This document shows positions 1 to 8,625 of a stretch of 22,107 bases of DNA, in pieces. This DNA is from UBA6382 sp963600315 (GTDB taxonomy: Bacteria > Bacteroidota > Bacteroidia > Bacteroidales > Bacteroidaceae). Position numbers and translations under genes: made by a program. The notes below the pieces were generated by a model. The model worked only from the letters and a program-made list of their open reading frames with translations. It was not told where the DNA came from and did no database searches. The stretch covers positions 1 through 22,107 of the forward strand of contig CAVCAW010000045.1 of assembly GCA_963600315.1 (NCBI GenBank), given 5' to 3'. The number at the start of each line of letters is the position of its first letter. The first letter of the stretch is position 1.

Positions 1-54
1 CCTCAACAGGATACACAGCATTGCAGTTTGCAGTGCACCACCTCCCGTTGAACC

Positions 55-579
55 CTATTTCACCCAAACAATATAGCCGTCCTTGCGAGGTTTGGGAGCA
101 GGCGGTTCCTTGAGCGCATAGCCCAGCGCCACGTGACCAATGCCCTCATAGTCGCCCTCTATGCCCCAGTCGGCAAGCAGTTGCTTCCCCTCGGGCGACT
201 CAAACACCTCGCGAGCCCGGTGAATCCAGCAACTGCCTAACCCCAGCGAGTGAGCCGCATTCATCAAGTTGCCCATCACGAGCGATCCGTCGTAGATGCG
301 AGTCGGGCGCTGGCGGTCAGCCAGCACAACCATGATTGCCGGTGCGCCGTAGAACGGGTCCTGCTCCGTGCCCATCACCTGGGCGTTGAGGTGCGACAGA
401 ATGTCGCGTGTAGCCTTGTCGGTAACCACCACTATGCGCGGCGACTGCATGCCCATGCCCGTGGGCGCATATTCGCCAGCTATTGCTATTTGCCTGAGCG
501 TCTCCTCGTCGGGCATGGCAGCGGGGTCAAAACAGCGCACACTGCGCCGTGTCTCGAGAGTCTTGAGCGTTTCGTTCAT
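55..579 (-). CDS. Nitroreductase family protein (FMN-dependent)
   Basis: A 174-aa protein of the nitroreductase superfamily, which binds FMN as a dimer and uses NAD(P)H to reduce nitro compounds, quinones or similar substrates in the cytoplasm. The N-terminal RRSVRCF (residues 11-17) is the phosphate-contacting motif of the family. APTGMGMQSPR (about 38-48) and the GLGSCWI segment (about 113-119) are also typical. The length is in the short range for the family (170-200 aa), so it appears complete. Its physiological substrate cannot be told from sequence. It stands alone on the minus strand, with a TAnnTTTG promoter box about 30 bases upstream (607-614). The start ATG at 579 is the first in-frame Met before the conserved RRS motif. 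Confidence 0.9.
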   Translation of the reverse strand: MNETLKTLETRRSVRCFDPAAMPDEETLRQIAIAGEYAPTGMGMQSPRIVVVTDKATRDILSHLNAQVMGTEQDPFYGAPAIMVVLADRQRPTRIYDGSLVMGNLMNAAHSLGLGSCWIHRAREVFESPEGKQLLADWGIEGDYEGIGHVALGYALKEPPAPKPRKDGYIVWVK

Positions 580-606
580 AACGATACTTCTTTAGTCAGT
601 CTGCTG

Positions 607-614
607 CAAAGTTA
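607..614 (-). promoter_or_regulatory. Bacteroidales -7 promoter box for the nitroreductase
   Basis: TAACTTTG on the minus strand fits the Bacteroidetes sigma-70 -7 consensus TAnnTTTG and lies 28 bases before the nitroreductase start. No clear -33 TTTG was found at the expected distance. Inference from consensus only. Confidence 0.5.
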
Positions 615-748
615 GCGGTTTGCGTGCGAAAAGCCACCAGCCGCAGCTCTAAAAAATGTTGCAATACCCCTCAGTGCCTTTCCGTCTACAGCCTTCTCAC
701 CGATTTTCTTGCCTACACCAGTCGTTTGCTTGTTGACCAGACCAGTGC

Positions 749-828
749 GTTTCCGCCGAAACGATACTCAATTTCCGCCGAAACGGATATCAATTTCGGC
801 GGAAACCGACAACCGTTTCCCCCGAAAT
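749..828. repeat. Four near-palindromic 14-bp units at an exact 22-bp pitch
   Basis: Units lie at 749-762, 771-784, 793-806 and 815-828, each separated by 8 unrelated bases. Units 1 and 2 carry the core TTTCCGCCGAAA, unit 3 carries its exact reverse complement TTTCGGCGGAAA, and unit 4 carries the variant TTTCCCCCGAAA. Units 2 and 3 form a perfect 12-bp inverted repeat with a 10-base loop. Every unit also has the TTTC...GAAA half-palindrome. The array sits in the 440-base spacer between a minus-strand nitroreductase and a plus-strand operon. The function is unknown: operator array or dispersed extragenic repeat are both possible. Confidence 0.8.
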
Positions 829-984
829 TCAGAAGTTAGCTCAATACTTTTTGTTGCCCTGCCAACAATATCACAAGCCGACACAACATACCCATTTTTA
901 GTTGGGACAAGCCGAAATATCTAAAAAAGTTAAAAACGGCAATAAAAAACTTTGTCGTTAAGCAACGTTTCGCCTAAAAAACAG

Positions 985-992
985 TATCTTTG
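985..992 (+). promoter_or_regulatory. Bacteroidales -7 promoter box for the GT2/dihydroorotase operon
   Basis: TATCTTTG matches TAnnTTTG exactly and lies 62 bases before the glycosyltransferase start. The implied 5' UTR holds a small GC hairpin, GCGGC (1013-1017) with GCCGC (1028-1032). No well-spaced -33 TTTG was found; the nearest TTTG (951-954) is too far upstream. Confidence 0.6.
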
Positions 993-1053
993 CCCAATAG
1001 TGTAATCACATGGCGGCTGCAATGTCGGCCGCTGACAAAAACATCATATCATC

Positions 1054-1827
1054 ATGCAGCCAGACAGCGTTATCGTCATTCCTACCTACAACGAGAAAGA
1101 AAACATCCGTAACATCATCACGGCAATCTTCGACCTCAACGGTCCTTATGACGTGCTGGTAATCGACGACGGCTCGCCCGACGGCACTGCCGATATCGTC
1201 AAGGGCATGCAGGGCGAGAGCCGTTTTGCAGACCGTGTCCACATCATTGAGCGTAGTGGAAAGCTCGGTCTCGGCACCGCCTACATCGCAGGCTTCAAGT
1301 GGGCTTTGGCTCACCCGGAATATAAGTACATCTTTGAGATGGACGCCGATTTCAGTCATGCTCCATCCGACGTGCCACGCCTCTATGCCGCTTGCCACGA
1401 CGAGGGCTACGACCTCGCCATTGGCAGCCGCTACGTGACGGGTGTCAACGTGGTCAACTGGCCCATGGGCAGAGTGCTTATGAGTTATTATGCCAGCAAA
1501 TATGTGCGTGTGGTTACAGGGCTGAAGATTCACGATACTACCGCCGGCTTCAAGTGCTACCGCCGCGAGGTGCTCGAGGCTATCGACCTCGATAATATTC
1601 GCTTCAAAGGCTATGCCTTCCAGATAGAGATGAAGTTCACCGCCTATAAACTTGGTTTCAAGATTAAGGAGGTCAGCGTGGTCTTCGTAAACCGCCAGCA
1701 AGGCACCAGCAAGATGAGCGGTGGAATCTTTGGCGAGGCCATGTTTGGGGTGATGCGCCTCAAGTGGGATAGTCTTACAGGCAAATTCACCAAGATGAAA
1801 CAACGCAATCTGCTAAAGAGCTGCTAA
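1054..1827 (+). CDS. Polyprenol monophosphomannose synthase-like glycosyltransferase (GT2, DPM1 type)
   Basis: A 257-aa GT-A fold family 2 glycosyltransferase. It has the N-terminal IPTYNE motif (9-14), DDGSPDG (38-44) for nucleotide-sugar binding, the metal-binding DAD at 97-99 followed by FSH, and GSRYVTG (about 126-132). The mid-region TTAGFKCYRREVL and the late Q-Q-G-T-S-K-M are typical of dolichol-phosphate mannose synthases. The family transfers mannose (or another hexose) from a GDP/UDP sugar to polyprenyl phosphate at the inner membrane face, supplying a lipid-linked donor for glycoconjugate assembly. There is no C-terminal membrane domain, as in the short DPM1-like bacterial forms. 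It is first in a run with dihydroorotase (11-base gap). The sugar specificity is inferred from family resemblance. Confidence 0.9.
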   Translation: MQPDSVIVIPTYNEKENIRNIITAIFDLNGPYDVLVIDDGSPDGTADIVKGMQGESRFADRVHIIERSGKLGLGTAYIAGFKWALAHPEYKYIFEMDADFSHAPSDVPRLYAACHDEGYDLAIGSRYVTGVNVVNWPMGRVLMSYYASKYVRVVTGLKIHDTTAGFKCYRREVLEAIDLDNIRFKGYAFQIEMKFTAYKLGFKIKEVSVVFVNRQQGTSKMSGGIFGEAMFGVMRLKWDSLTGKFTKMKQRNLLKSC

Positions 1828-1838
1828 CCCAACTGCCT

Positions 1839-3200
1839 GTGAAATCCATAGTCAACGCACAGATAGTAAACGAAGGCCGCACCTTCAAGGGTAGTCTCAA
1901 GATTGACGGCGCGGTCATAGCAGAGGTCGCTCCTGAGGGCAGCCCCTTTGAACCTGAGGGCGAAATTATTGATGCGGCGGGACGCTATGTCATTCCCGGA
2001 GTGATTGACGAACACGTACACTTCCGTGATCCGGGGCTTACGCAGAAAGCCGATATCGCCAGCGAGAGCCGTGCAGCGGCAGTCGGTGGTGTCACCTCTT
2101 TTTTCGATATGCCCAACACCAAGCCGCAGACCACTTCGCTCAACGACTTGGCAGACAAGATGAAGTTGGGCGAAGCCAAGAGCCTCGTCAACTATGCATT
2201 CTACATAGGAGCCACAAATGACAACATGGTCGAACTTGAGGGCGTGGATGCCTCATTAGTGCCTGGTATAAAGGTCTTTATGGGTGCGTCAACGGGCAAT
2301 ATGCTCGTAGAAGATGCAAAAACACTCGACGGGATATTCCAACTTGCCCACAACCGCAACCTCCCCTTGGTAGCTCACTGCGAAGATACCTCCCAAATCA
2401 TGTGCAACGAAGCTGCCGTCAAGGCTTCGGTGGGCGACAATGCTGGGGTGGAATATCATCCCATAATCCGCAATGCCAAAGAATGTCTCGACTCTACCCA
2501 TAAGGCACTCGACCTTGCCATGAGCAGTGGTGCGCAGTTGCTTGTGGCGCACGTGTCAACGGGCGAGGAGATTGAAGAAATAAGCCGCTGCAGCGGCAAC
2601 AATGTGAAGGCTGAGGTGTGTGTGGCATACCTCTGCTTCAACGATGATGACTATGCCAAATTGGGCGCACGCATCAAGTGCAACCCAGCCATCAAGTCTG
2701 CCGAGCAGCAGTCAGCGCTGACAGCTGCCCTGCGCGACGGCAAGGTATTCACGATAGCCACCGACCATGCCCCTCATCTTATCAGCGACAAGTGCGGAGG
2801 TGTGTTCTCCGCAACCTCAGGTGTGCCGTCGGTGCAATTCTCGCTGCCGCTGATGCTGCAGCTGACTGAGAACGGGGCTACCGACATTGAGCAAGTTGTA
2901 GAACTGATGTGCCACAATCCGGCACGCTTTTTCGGGGTTAGGCATCGCGGTTTCATTCGTGAGGGATACAAGGCTGACCTTGTCATGTTGGAGCGCATGG
3001 CAGAGCCTTATGCCATCAGCGATGCCGACGTGGTGAGCAAATGTGGGTGGACACCCTATGCCGGGCGTAAGCTCAACTGGCGAGTAGCTGCCACCATGTG
3101 CAACGGCACGCTGGTCTACCGCCATGGCGAAGGGTTCACCTCGCCTGCATATCGCGGAGAAGCTATTGAGTTTAATCATGACGACAATACGACACTATAG
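1839..3200 (+). CDS. pyrC: Dihydroorotase
   Basis: A 453-aa amidohydrolase that closes N-carbamoyl-aspartate to dihydroorotate in pyrimidine synthesis. Zinc-site residues are visible: HVHFRDPG with H59 and H61, K145 in KVFMGAS (the likely carboxylated Lys), H180 in VAHCED, H238 in VAHVSTGEE, and D309 in IATDHAPH. FDMPNTKP after the first motif is diagnostic of dihydroorotases. The start is GTG at 1839, 11 bases after the glycosyltransferase stop, which gives the expected N-terminus; no ATG fits better. The 3' end overlaps the next gene by 23 bases, implying translational coupling. The long form with these motifs is the usual Bacteroidetes type. The symbol follows the reaction; some annotations use pyrC and others pyrX for the two dihydroorotase classes. 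Confidence 0.95.
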   Translation: MKSIVNAQIVNEGRTFKGSLKIDGAVIAEVAPEGSPFEPEGEIIDAAGRYVIPGVIDEHVHFRDPGLTQKADIASESRAAAVGGVTSFFDMPNTKPQTTSLNDLADKMKLGEAKSLVNYAFYIGATNDNMVELEGVDASLVPGIKVFMGASTGNMLVEDAKTLDGIFQLAHNRNLPLVAHCEDTSQIMCNEAAVKASVGDNAGVEYHPIIRNAKECLDSTHKALDLAMSSGAQLLVAHVSTGEEIEEISRCSGNNVKAEVCVAYLCFNDDDYAKLGARIKCNPAIKSAEQQSALTAALRDGKVFTIATDHAPHLISDKCGGVFSATSGVPSVQFSLPLMLQLTENGATDIEQVVELMCHNPARFFGVRHRGFIREGYKADLVMLERMAEPYAISDADVVSKCGWTPYAGRKLNWRVAATMCNGTLVYRHGEGFTSPAYRGEAIEFNHDDNTTL

Positions 3201-4092
3201 CGTAGAACAACTGCAGCCCTACATCGACTGGGCCTATTTTCTCCATGCATGGCAGATGCCGCCTAAGTATGCTTCGGCGGCGACTCTTCATCAGTGTCCC
3301 GCGTGTCGTGAATCCTGGGTGTCGCAGTTTGGTGCCGACAAGCGCAGTCAGGCGCATGAGGCTCTTTCTCTCGTTGGCGATGCCTTACGCATGCTCGACA
3401 AGCTGTCGGCTGAGGTTGAAGTACTCGGCAGGGTAGGGCTCTTCGAAGCCAACTCCAAAGGTGACGATATTGTTGTGGTCGACGATGAAGGTCACGATGT
3501 GGTCATTCCGTGCCTCAGGCAGCAGGTGGTAGCCGAGGGAACTCCCAATCGCTGCATGGCAGACTTTGTTCGCCCGCTCGAGACGGGTGTGGCAGACCGC
3601 ATAGGTGTTTTCGCCACGACCGTCAAGTTTGACCCTGATGAGGTCTTTGCCGGCGACCCCTACAATACGATGCTGGGTCAGACCTTGTGTGACCGACTTG
3701 CTGAGGCTGCCGCCTGTGTGCTGCATCTCGAGGTGCGTCGCACGATATGGGGCTATGCCCCCGACGAGCATTTGTCTATCGCCGACCTGCTCCACGAACG
3801 CTGCCAAGGCATACGGCCGGCTGTGGGTTATCCCTCGCTGCCCGACCAGAGTCTCAACTTCATATTGGACGACCTGATAAACATGGAGCAGTTGGGCATC
3901 ATGCTGACCGAAAATGGGGCGATGCGACCCCATGCTACGGTGACAGGACTGATGATAGCCTATGCCGATGCGTCCTATTTCGCTGTGGGCCAGATTGACA
4001 CCGAACAGCTCGAAGACTATGCAGCCCGGCGCGCCCTGCCCATAGAGCGGGTGAGGCAGTTTTTGGCAGCCAACCTTAGCGAATTGCAATAA
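3178..4092 (+). CDS. Stand-alone MetH reactivation (activation) domain protein
   Basis: A 304-aa protein matching the C-terminal activation domain of B12-dependent methionine synthase. That domain binds S-adenosylmethionine and reductively remethylates inactive cob(II)alamin on MetH. IDWAYFLHAWQM (16-27) corresponds to the domain's opening 'IDW-FF--W' motif. GIRPAVGYPSLPD (211-223) is the SAM-binding RPxxGY signature, and SYFAVG (266-271) is the conserved closing motif. No homocysteine-, folate- or cobalamin-binding modules are attached, so it would work in trans. I chose ATG 3178, which overlaps the dihydroorotase end by 23 bases, because homology begins at once after it; an upstream in-frame ATG at 3124 would add 18 residues lying wholly inside pyrC. 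The MetH partner is not in this window. Confidence 0.85.
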   Translation: MTTIRHYSVEQLQPYIDWAYFLHAWQMPPKYASAATLHQCPACRESWVSQFGADKRSQAHEALSLVGDALRMLDKLSAEVEVLGRVGLFEANSKGDDIVVVDDEGHDVVIPCLRQQVVAEGTPNRCMADFVRPLETGVADRIGVFATTVKFDPDEVFAGDPYNTMLGQTLCDRLAEAAACVLHLEVRRTIWGYAPDEHLSIADLLHERCQGIRPAVGYPSLPDQSLNFILDDLINMEQLGIMLTENGAMRPHATVTGLMIAYADASYFAVGQIDTEQLEDYAARRALPIERVRQFLAANLSELQ

Positions 4093-4150
4093 CAATAAAT
4101 ATCCCGCACTGGTGGTGCGTGAAAAACAAATAGACTGACACAGAGGACAG

Positions 4151-5332
4151 ATGATGTTTTTTCTGAGAATAGGCTTGGTCCTAAGCCTCATGGTGTTGTT
4201 ACCCTCGTTGATGGTGTTTCTGGAATGTCTGCGTGGCAAATCAGGGCTGAAGCATTGGAGATGGACGCTGTGTGTGGCTACCACACTTGAGCTTGTGGGC
4301 ATGGTCTGCTACGTGACGTTTGCCTTTGCCGGTGGATCCTCGTCTGCCTCATGGCGTTTCCTCCTTCACGCTTGCATGGCAGTGGCGGGAGCCGAAATGG
4401 CGGTGGGAGTGATGGCATTGCTGGCGAGAGTCTTCCCAAAGAAGAAAAGTTATAGACTGCCCGTGTTGTGTATCGGCACGGTGCTTGCTCTACTCACTAT
4501 AATAATGGTTGCTATGGCTTTTATAATCGGAAATAAAAGAATTGATGTGGCAGAGTACACATTCAGCAGCAAGGAACTGCCCGAAGCCTTCGACGGCTTC
4601 AGGGTAGTACATATTTCCGACCTCCATCTTGGCATCTACGGCAACGATACTACGAGGGTGGCGGGACTGGTTGACAAAGTGCTCGACCAAAAAGGCGATA
4701 TGATTGTATTCACAGGCGACCTGGTCAATTTCGAGTCAAAGGAAGCCTTGCCTTTCATCGGTGAGTTGTCACGCCTCAAGGCTCCTTGTGGCGTTTACTC
4801 GATTTTGGGTAACCACGATTATGGTGTCTATCGCAACTTTGACACCAAGGAGGAACAGCTTGCCGACATAGAGAAACTTGTCTCCATTGAGCAGCGTTGT
4901 GGTTGGACTGTGCTGCGCAATGCCAACACTCTGGTGCAAAAAGACGGCGACAGCATCTACGTGGTTGGTGTGGAGAACGATGGCAATCCTCCCTTCCCCA
5001 GCTTAGCTGACATTCCCAAAGCCATGAGTGGCATCCCGGCAGTAGATGGCAACAGCCCATTCAAAATATTCCTGACTCATGACCCGAGCCACTGGCGACG
5101 CAGTGTGCTTGGCGAGACCGATGCCCAGCTCACCCTCTCGGGCCATACCCACGGCATGCAGTTCAAAATCGGCAAGTGGAGTCCTGCCTCGCTGGTCTAC
5201 AAGGAGTGGGGCGGACAGTATTATGAGGGTGACCGCAGTCTGGTGGTGACGGTAGGGCTTGGACTTGGAGCCGTGCCGTTTCGCTTCGGAGCGTGGAGCG
5301 AAGTCTGCGTCATAACACTAAAGACAAAATAA
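4151..5332 (+). CDS. Membrane-anchored metallophosphoesterase (calcineurin-like, YkuE/YaeI type)
   Basis: A 393-aa protein with four predicted N-terminal membrane segments (about 5-27, 36-60, 68-94, 102-126) followed by a calcineurin-like phosphoesterase domain from about residue 148. The dinuclear metal motifs are in order: HISDLHLG (D157, H159), TGDLVN (G189-D190), LGNHDYG (GNHD 220-223), a THD near the end of the domain, and SGHTHGMQ, where Met replaces the usual second Gly of GHTHGGQ. Relatives act on phosphoesters of lipid or envelope precursors such as UDP-diacylglucosamine or phosphatidylglycerol-phosphate-type lipids, but the substrate here cannot be assigned. It begins 58 bases after the MetH activation gene. 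A purine-rich AGAGGACAG just before the double ATG is one of the few Shine-Dalgarno-like sequences in the window. Confidence 0.88.
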   Translation: MMFFLRIGLVLSLMVLLPSLMVFLECLRGKSGLKHWRWTLCVATTLELVGMVCYVTFAFAGGSSSASWRFLLHACMAVAGAEMAVGVMALLARVFPKKKSYRLPVLCIGTVLALLTIIMVAMAFIIGNKRIDVAEYTFSSKELPEAFDGFRVVHISDLHLGIYGNDTTRVAGLVDKVLDQKGDMIVFTGDLVNFESKEALPFIGELSRLKAPCGVYSILGNHDYGVYRNFDTKEEQLADIEKLVSIEQRCGWTVLRNANTLVQKDGDSIYVVGVENDGNPPFPSLADIPKAMSGIPAVDGNSPFKIFLTHDPSHWRRSVLGETDAQLTLSGHTHGMQFKIGKWSPASLVYKEWGGQYYEGDRSLVVTVGLGLGAVPFRFGAWSEVCVITLKTK

Positions 5333-5381
5333 TAAAGGTGGGCTTTCTATAAGTATCTCCACCCACAAACAACATGGCATA

Positions 5382-6152
5382 ATGACATTACTAAGATTCT
5401 TTTACCGCGCATACCAGTTGTGTATAGCAGCCCCGATAATTATCATAGCCACATTGCTCACGGCCGTGGTGACGATAGTGTTCTGTAGTCTGTTTCCCCA
5501 CTCCAGAATATGGAGCTATTATCCTGCCAAGTGGTGGGGCACGGTGCTATGCCGCATACTGCTGCTGCCGCTGAAGGTTGAGGGCGGCGACAAACTTGAC
5601 AAGAAAGCCTCCTACGTGTTTGTAGCAAACCACCAGGGTGCGATGGACATATTCTTGGTCTACACCCTGCTAGGGCACAACTTCAAGTGGATGATGAAAA
5701 AATCGCTCCGCAAGGTGCCGCTCGTAGGGGAGGCGTGCTACAAGGCAGACTTCATCTTCGTTGACCGCAGTTCTCCCAAACGAGTCAAAGAAACCATCGT
5801 CAACGCAAGGCAGATTCTAAAAGACGGCACTTCGCTAATGATATTTCCTGAAGGCTCGAGGACTTTCGATGGTAAGATGATACCATTCAAAAATGGAGCA
5901 TTTTTCCTTGCTGATGCTTTGCAGCTTCCAATCGTTCCGGTCACGATTGACGGCTCGTTTGACGTGCTGCCGCGCACCAAGGGTGTCAGCTTCGTCAATT
6001 TCCATCGCATGAAACTGACCGTCCACGACGTCATCTATCCTCAAGGTCAGGGACACGACAATATCAAGCAGCTTTCGCAGCTGTCATATGAGGCAATCAA
6101 CTCTGCCCTGCCCGACAAATACAAGACTGTGACAAAACCCACACAAGAGTAA
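5382..6152 (+). CDS. plsC: 1-acyl-sn-glycerol-3-phosphate acyltransferase (PlsC family)
   Basis: A 256-aa lysophosphatidate acyltransferase-type protein that adds the second acyl chain in phosphatidic acid synthesis at the inner membrane. A membrane segment lies at about 12-37. Catalytic motif NHQGAMD has H84 and D89 (the HX4D box). FVDRS (about 126-130), FPEGSRT (155-161) for glycerol-phosphate binding, and a following LPIVPV are all canonical acyltransferase blocks II-IV. It follows the metallophosphoesterase after a 49-base gap and may be cotranscribed with it; both would act on membrane lipids. Other PlsC-fold enzymes, such as ornithine-lipid or hemolysin-like acyltransferases, cannot be fully excluded, but length and motifs fit PlsC. 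Confidence 0.9.
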   Translation: MTLLRFFYRAYQLCIAAPIIIIATLLTAVVTIVFCSLFPHSRIWSYYPAKWWGTVLCRILLLPLKVEGGDKLDKKASYVFVANHQGAMDIFLVYTLLGHNFKWMMKKSLRKVPLVGEACYKADFIFVDRSSPKRVKETIVNARQILKDGTSLMIFPEGSRTFDGKMIPFKNGAFFLADALQLPIVPVTIDGSFDVLPRTKGVSFVNFHRMKLTVHDVIYPQGQGHDNIKQLSQLSYEAINSALPDKYKTVTKPTQE

Positions 6153-6255
6153 GTCCTGCGACCCAGCCCCCGATAAACCTAAATTCTGACTAAAATTCCT
6201 CCCGACCAACAGCAGACCACATTCTGTTTGGAACGAGACTATATCAAATTCATTT

Positions 6256-8625
6256 ATGACACTTAAAGAATTGCAGTTGGGACACTCCGCCGTAATCACC
6301 GCTGTTGGCGGCGACGGAGCTTTGCGCCAGCACTTCCTTGACATGGGAGTTATTCCCGGCACGGAGGTGACGCTGGTGAAATATGCTCCGTTGGGCGATC
6401 CCGTTGAACTGCTCATTCATGGCTATGAACTGACCCTTCGCCTTGACGATGCTGCCAAGATTGACATCGTTCCGGCTGAGACTAAAAATAAAGATACTGC
6501 AGAGGGTGGCATTGAAGCTGCCGCCGATGATGTTACGCTTCACGACACTGAGCACCCCGGACTTGGCGAGCCAGGTCGCTTCCATTGCAAGGCTGACGAG
6601 CACCCCTTGCCCAAGACCGAGAAGCTGTCGTTTGCTCTCATTGGCAATCAAAATACAGGAAAAACCACGTTGTTCAATCAGCTAACGGGTGCAAATCAAC
6701 ACGTAGGCAATTTTCCTGGCGTGACCGTCGAGCAGAAAAGCGGTCCCATCAAGGGACATCCCGACACCTTGGTCGTAGACCTCCCAGGCATCTATAGCCT
6801 TTCACCCTATTCCAGCGAGGAGGTTGTGTCGCGTCGCTTCGTATTGGAACACAAGCCGTCGTGCATCATCAATATTGTTGACGCTACCAACATAGTGCGC
6901 AACCTATACCTCACTATGCAGCTACTTGAGCTCGACATACCCGTGGTAGTGGCTCTCAACATGATTGACGAAGTCGACAATAATGGCGGTTCCATTGACA
7001 TCAATGAGATGGAGCGGCTACTCGGAGTGCCAGTGATACCCATCAGTGCAAGCAAGAATCAGGGTGTCGACGAACTCGTAGAGCACGCCGTACACATCGC
7101 TCGCTATCAAGAACGACCTATGAGGCAGGACTTTTGCAAGGCCACCGACCATGGTGGTGCCGTCCACCGCTGTCTTCATGCCATCATGCACTTGGTAGAG
7201 GATCATGCCGTTAAGGTGGGAATACCAGTGCGTTTCGCAGCGTCCAAGCTGATAGAGTGCGACCCCTTGGTTTGCGCTGACCTCAAGCTGTCTGACAACG
7301 AGCAAGCCACCGTTAATCATATATTGCGCCAACTCGAAGAAGAACGAGGTCTTGACCCCTCTGCGGCTTTGGCCGACATGAGGTTTTCTTTTATCACAGG
7401 CTTGACCGCCCACACCGTGATACAGCCCAAGGAGAGCAAAGAGCGTGCCCGCAGTCGCCGCATAGACAGTGTGTTGACTGGCAAGTGGACTGCCATTCCG
7501 TGTTTCTTGGCGATAATGTCGTTAGTGTTCTGGCTCACATTTAGTGTCATAGGACTCTATCTGCAAGACTTGCTTGCGGCAGGTGTCGATTGGGTGACCA
7601 GTGAGGTTGATGCCATGCTCGGTGCTGCCAACGTCAATGCAATAGTTCGTTCGTTGGTGGTTGACGGAGCTTTCCAGGGTGTAGGAAGTGTGTTGAGCTT
7701 CATGCCTATTATTGTCACGCTCTTCTTCTTCCTTTCGTTGCTTGAAGACAGCGGCTACATGGCGCGCATCGCTTTCGTGATGGACAAGCTTCTCCGAAAG
7801 ATAGGTCTCTCGGGACGAAGCATTGTGCCGTTGCTCATTGGCTTCGGTTGCAGTGTGCCGAGCATTATGGCGAGTCGCACTCTGCCCTCTGAGCGTGATA
7901 GGCGTCTCACCGTATTGCTTACCCCCTTCATGAGCTGTACTGCCAAACTGCCCATCTATGCATTCTTCTCGATGGCATTTTTTCCAGACAAGGCTGCTTG
8001 GGTGATGGTGTCGCTATATATCATAGGTATAGTCGTGGGAATCATGATAGCCTTGGCGTTTAAGAAAACCCTGTTTCGGGGCGAGCCTGTGCCGTTTGTG
8101 ATGGAACTGCCCAATTATCGCATGCCTGGCATGAAGAACGTCATTCACCTGTTGTGGGACAAGTCGCGCGATTTCCTGCAGCGTGCCTTTACGGTAATCT
8201 TTGTGGCGTGCATTGTGATATGGTTTTTGCAGACCTTCGACTTCCACTTGCAGGCTGTTGACAACTCCCACGACAGTATGCTGGCATCGTTGGCAGGTTT
8301 TATGTCGCCCATCTTTAGTCCGCTTGGCTTTTCCGACTGGCGCATCACTACATCATTGCTGTCGGGCTTCATGGCCAAGGAGAGCGTAGTGTCCACTTTA
8401 TTGGTACTCTTCGGTTCTGCTAGTGCTATGCAGGGTGTTCTTGCGTTGCCTTCCGTCTTGTCGTTACTGGTGTTCTGCCTGCTCTATACTCCCTGCGTAG
8501 CTGCTGTGGCGGCCGTCAATCGTGAGTTGGGGTCGCGCTATGCAGTGTCAGTGGTGGTGATGCAGTGCATCGTGGCATGGTTTGTGGCATACGTGGTGCA
8601 CAGCCTAATTTGTATCATTATATGA
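6256..8625 (+). CDS. feoB: FeoA-FeoB fusion, ferrous iron transporter
   Basis: A 789-aa Fe(II) uptake protein with FeoA fused ahead of FeoB. Residues 1-76 are a FeoA (SH3-like) domain, with LRQHFLDMGVIPG followed by GYELTLR. Residues 77-125 are a charged linker. The GTPase domain follows with G1 GNQNTGKT (130-137), G2 region NFPGVTV (152-158), G3 DLPG (175-178) and G4 NMID (235-238). The rest is the polytopic FeoB channel: the first Gate motif region around GFGCSVPSIMASRTL, the YMARIAFVMD segment, and the second gate region near the C-terminus. The fusion is common in Bacteroidetes and is complete here. Its stop codon overlaps the next start (ATGA), coupling it to the small Cys-rich membrane protein. 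No obvious Fur box was seen in the 103 bases upstream. Confidence 0.96.
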   Translation: MTLKELQLGHSAVITAVGGDGALRQHFLDMGVIPGTEVTLVKYAPLGDPVELLIHGYELTLRLDDAAKIDIVPAETKNKDTAEGGIEAAADDVTLHDTEHPGLGEPGRFHCKADEHPLPKTEKLSFALIGNQNTGKTTLFNQLTGANQHVGNFPGVTVEQKSGPIKGHPDTLVVDLPGIYSLSPYSSEEVVSRRFVLEHKPSCIINIVDATNIVRNLYLTMQLLELDIPVVVALNMIDEVDNNGGSIDINEMERLLGVPVIPISASKNQGVDELVEHAVHIARYQERPMRQDFCKATDHGGAVHRCLHAIMHLVEDHAVKVGIPVRFAASKLIECDPLVCADLKLSDNEQATVNHILRQLEEERGLDPSAALADMRFSFITGLTAHTVIQPKESKERARSRRIDSVLTGKWTAIPCFLAIMSLVFWLTFSVIGLYLQDLLAAGVDWVTSEVDAMLGAANVNAIVRSLVVDGAFQGVGSVLSFMPIIVTLFFFLSLLEDSGYMARIAFVMDKLLRKIGLSGRSIVPLLIGFGCSVPSIMASRTLPSERDRRLTVLLTPFMSCTAKLPIYAFFSMAFFPDKAAWVMVSLYIIGIVVGIMIALAFKKTLFRGEPVPFVMELPNYRMPGMKNVIHLLWDKSRDFLQRAFTVIFVACIVIWFLQTFDFHLQAVDNSHDSMLASLAGFMSPIFSPLGFSDWRITTSLLSGFMAKESVVSTLLVLFGSASAMQGVLALPSVLSLLVFCLLYTPCVAAVAAVNRELGSRYAVSVVVMQCIVAWFVAYVVHSLICIII

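Noticed and set aside
749..828. Possible CRISPR array
   Set aside because: Units are only 14 bp with 8-base spacers, one is inverted, and no cas genes are nearby.
1006..1803. 265-codon minus-strand open frame opposite the GT2 gene
   Set aside because: Shadow of the glycosyltransferase; no family motifs, and His/Val-rich composition typical of reverse-strand frames in such codon usage.
4102..4122. Small hairpin CGCAC/GTGCG as a terminator between the MetH domain gene and the metallophosphoesterase
   Set aside because: Only 5 bp and no T run, so I do not call it a terminator.
3385..4302. 305-codon minus-strand open frame
   Set aside because: Lies opposite the MetH activation gene, which has clear motifs; spans two plus-strand genes.
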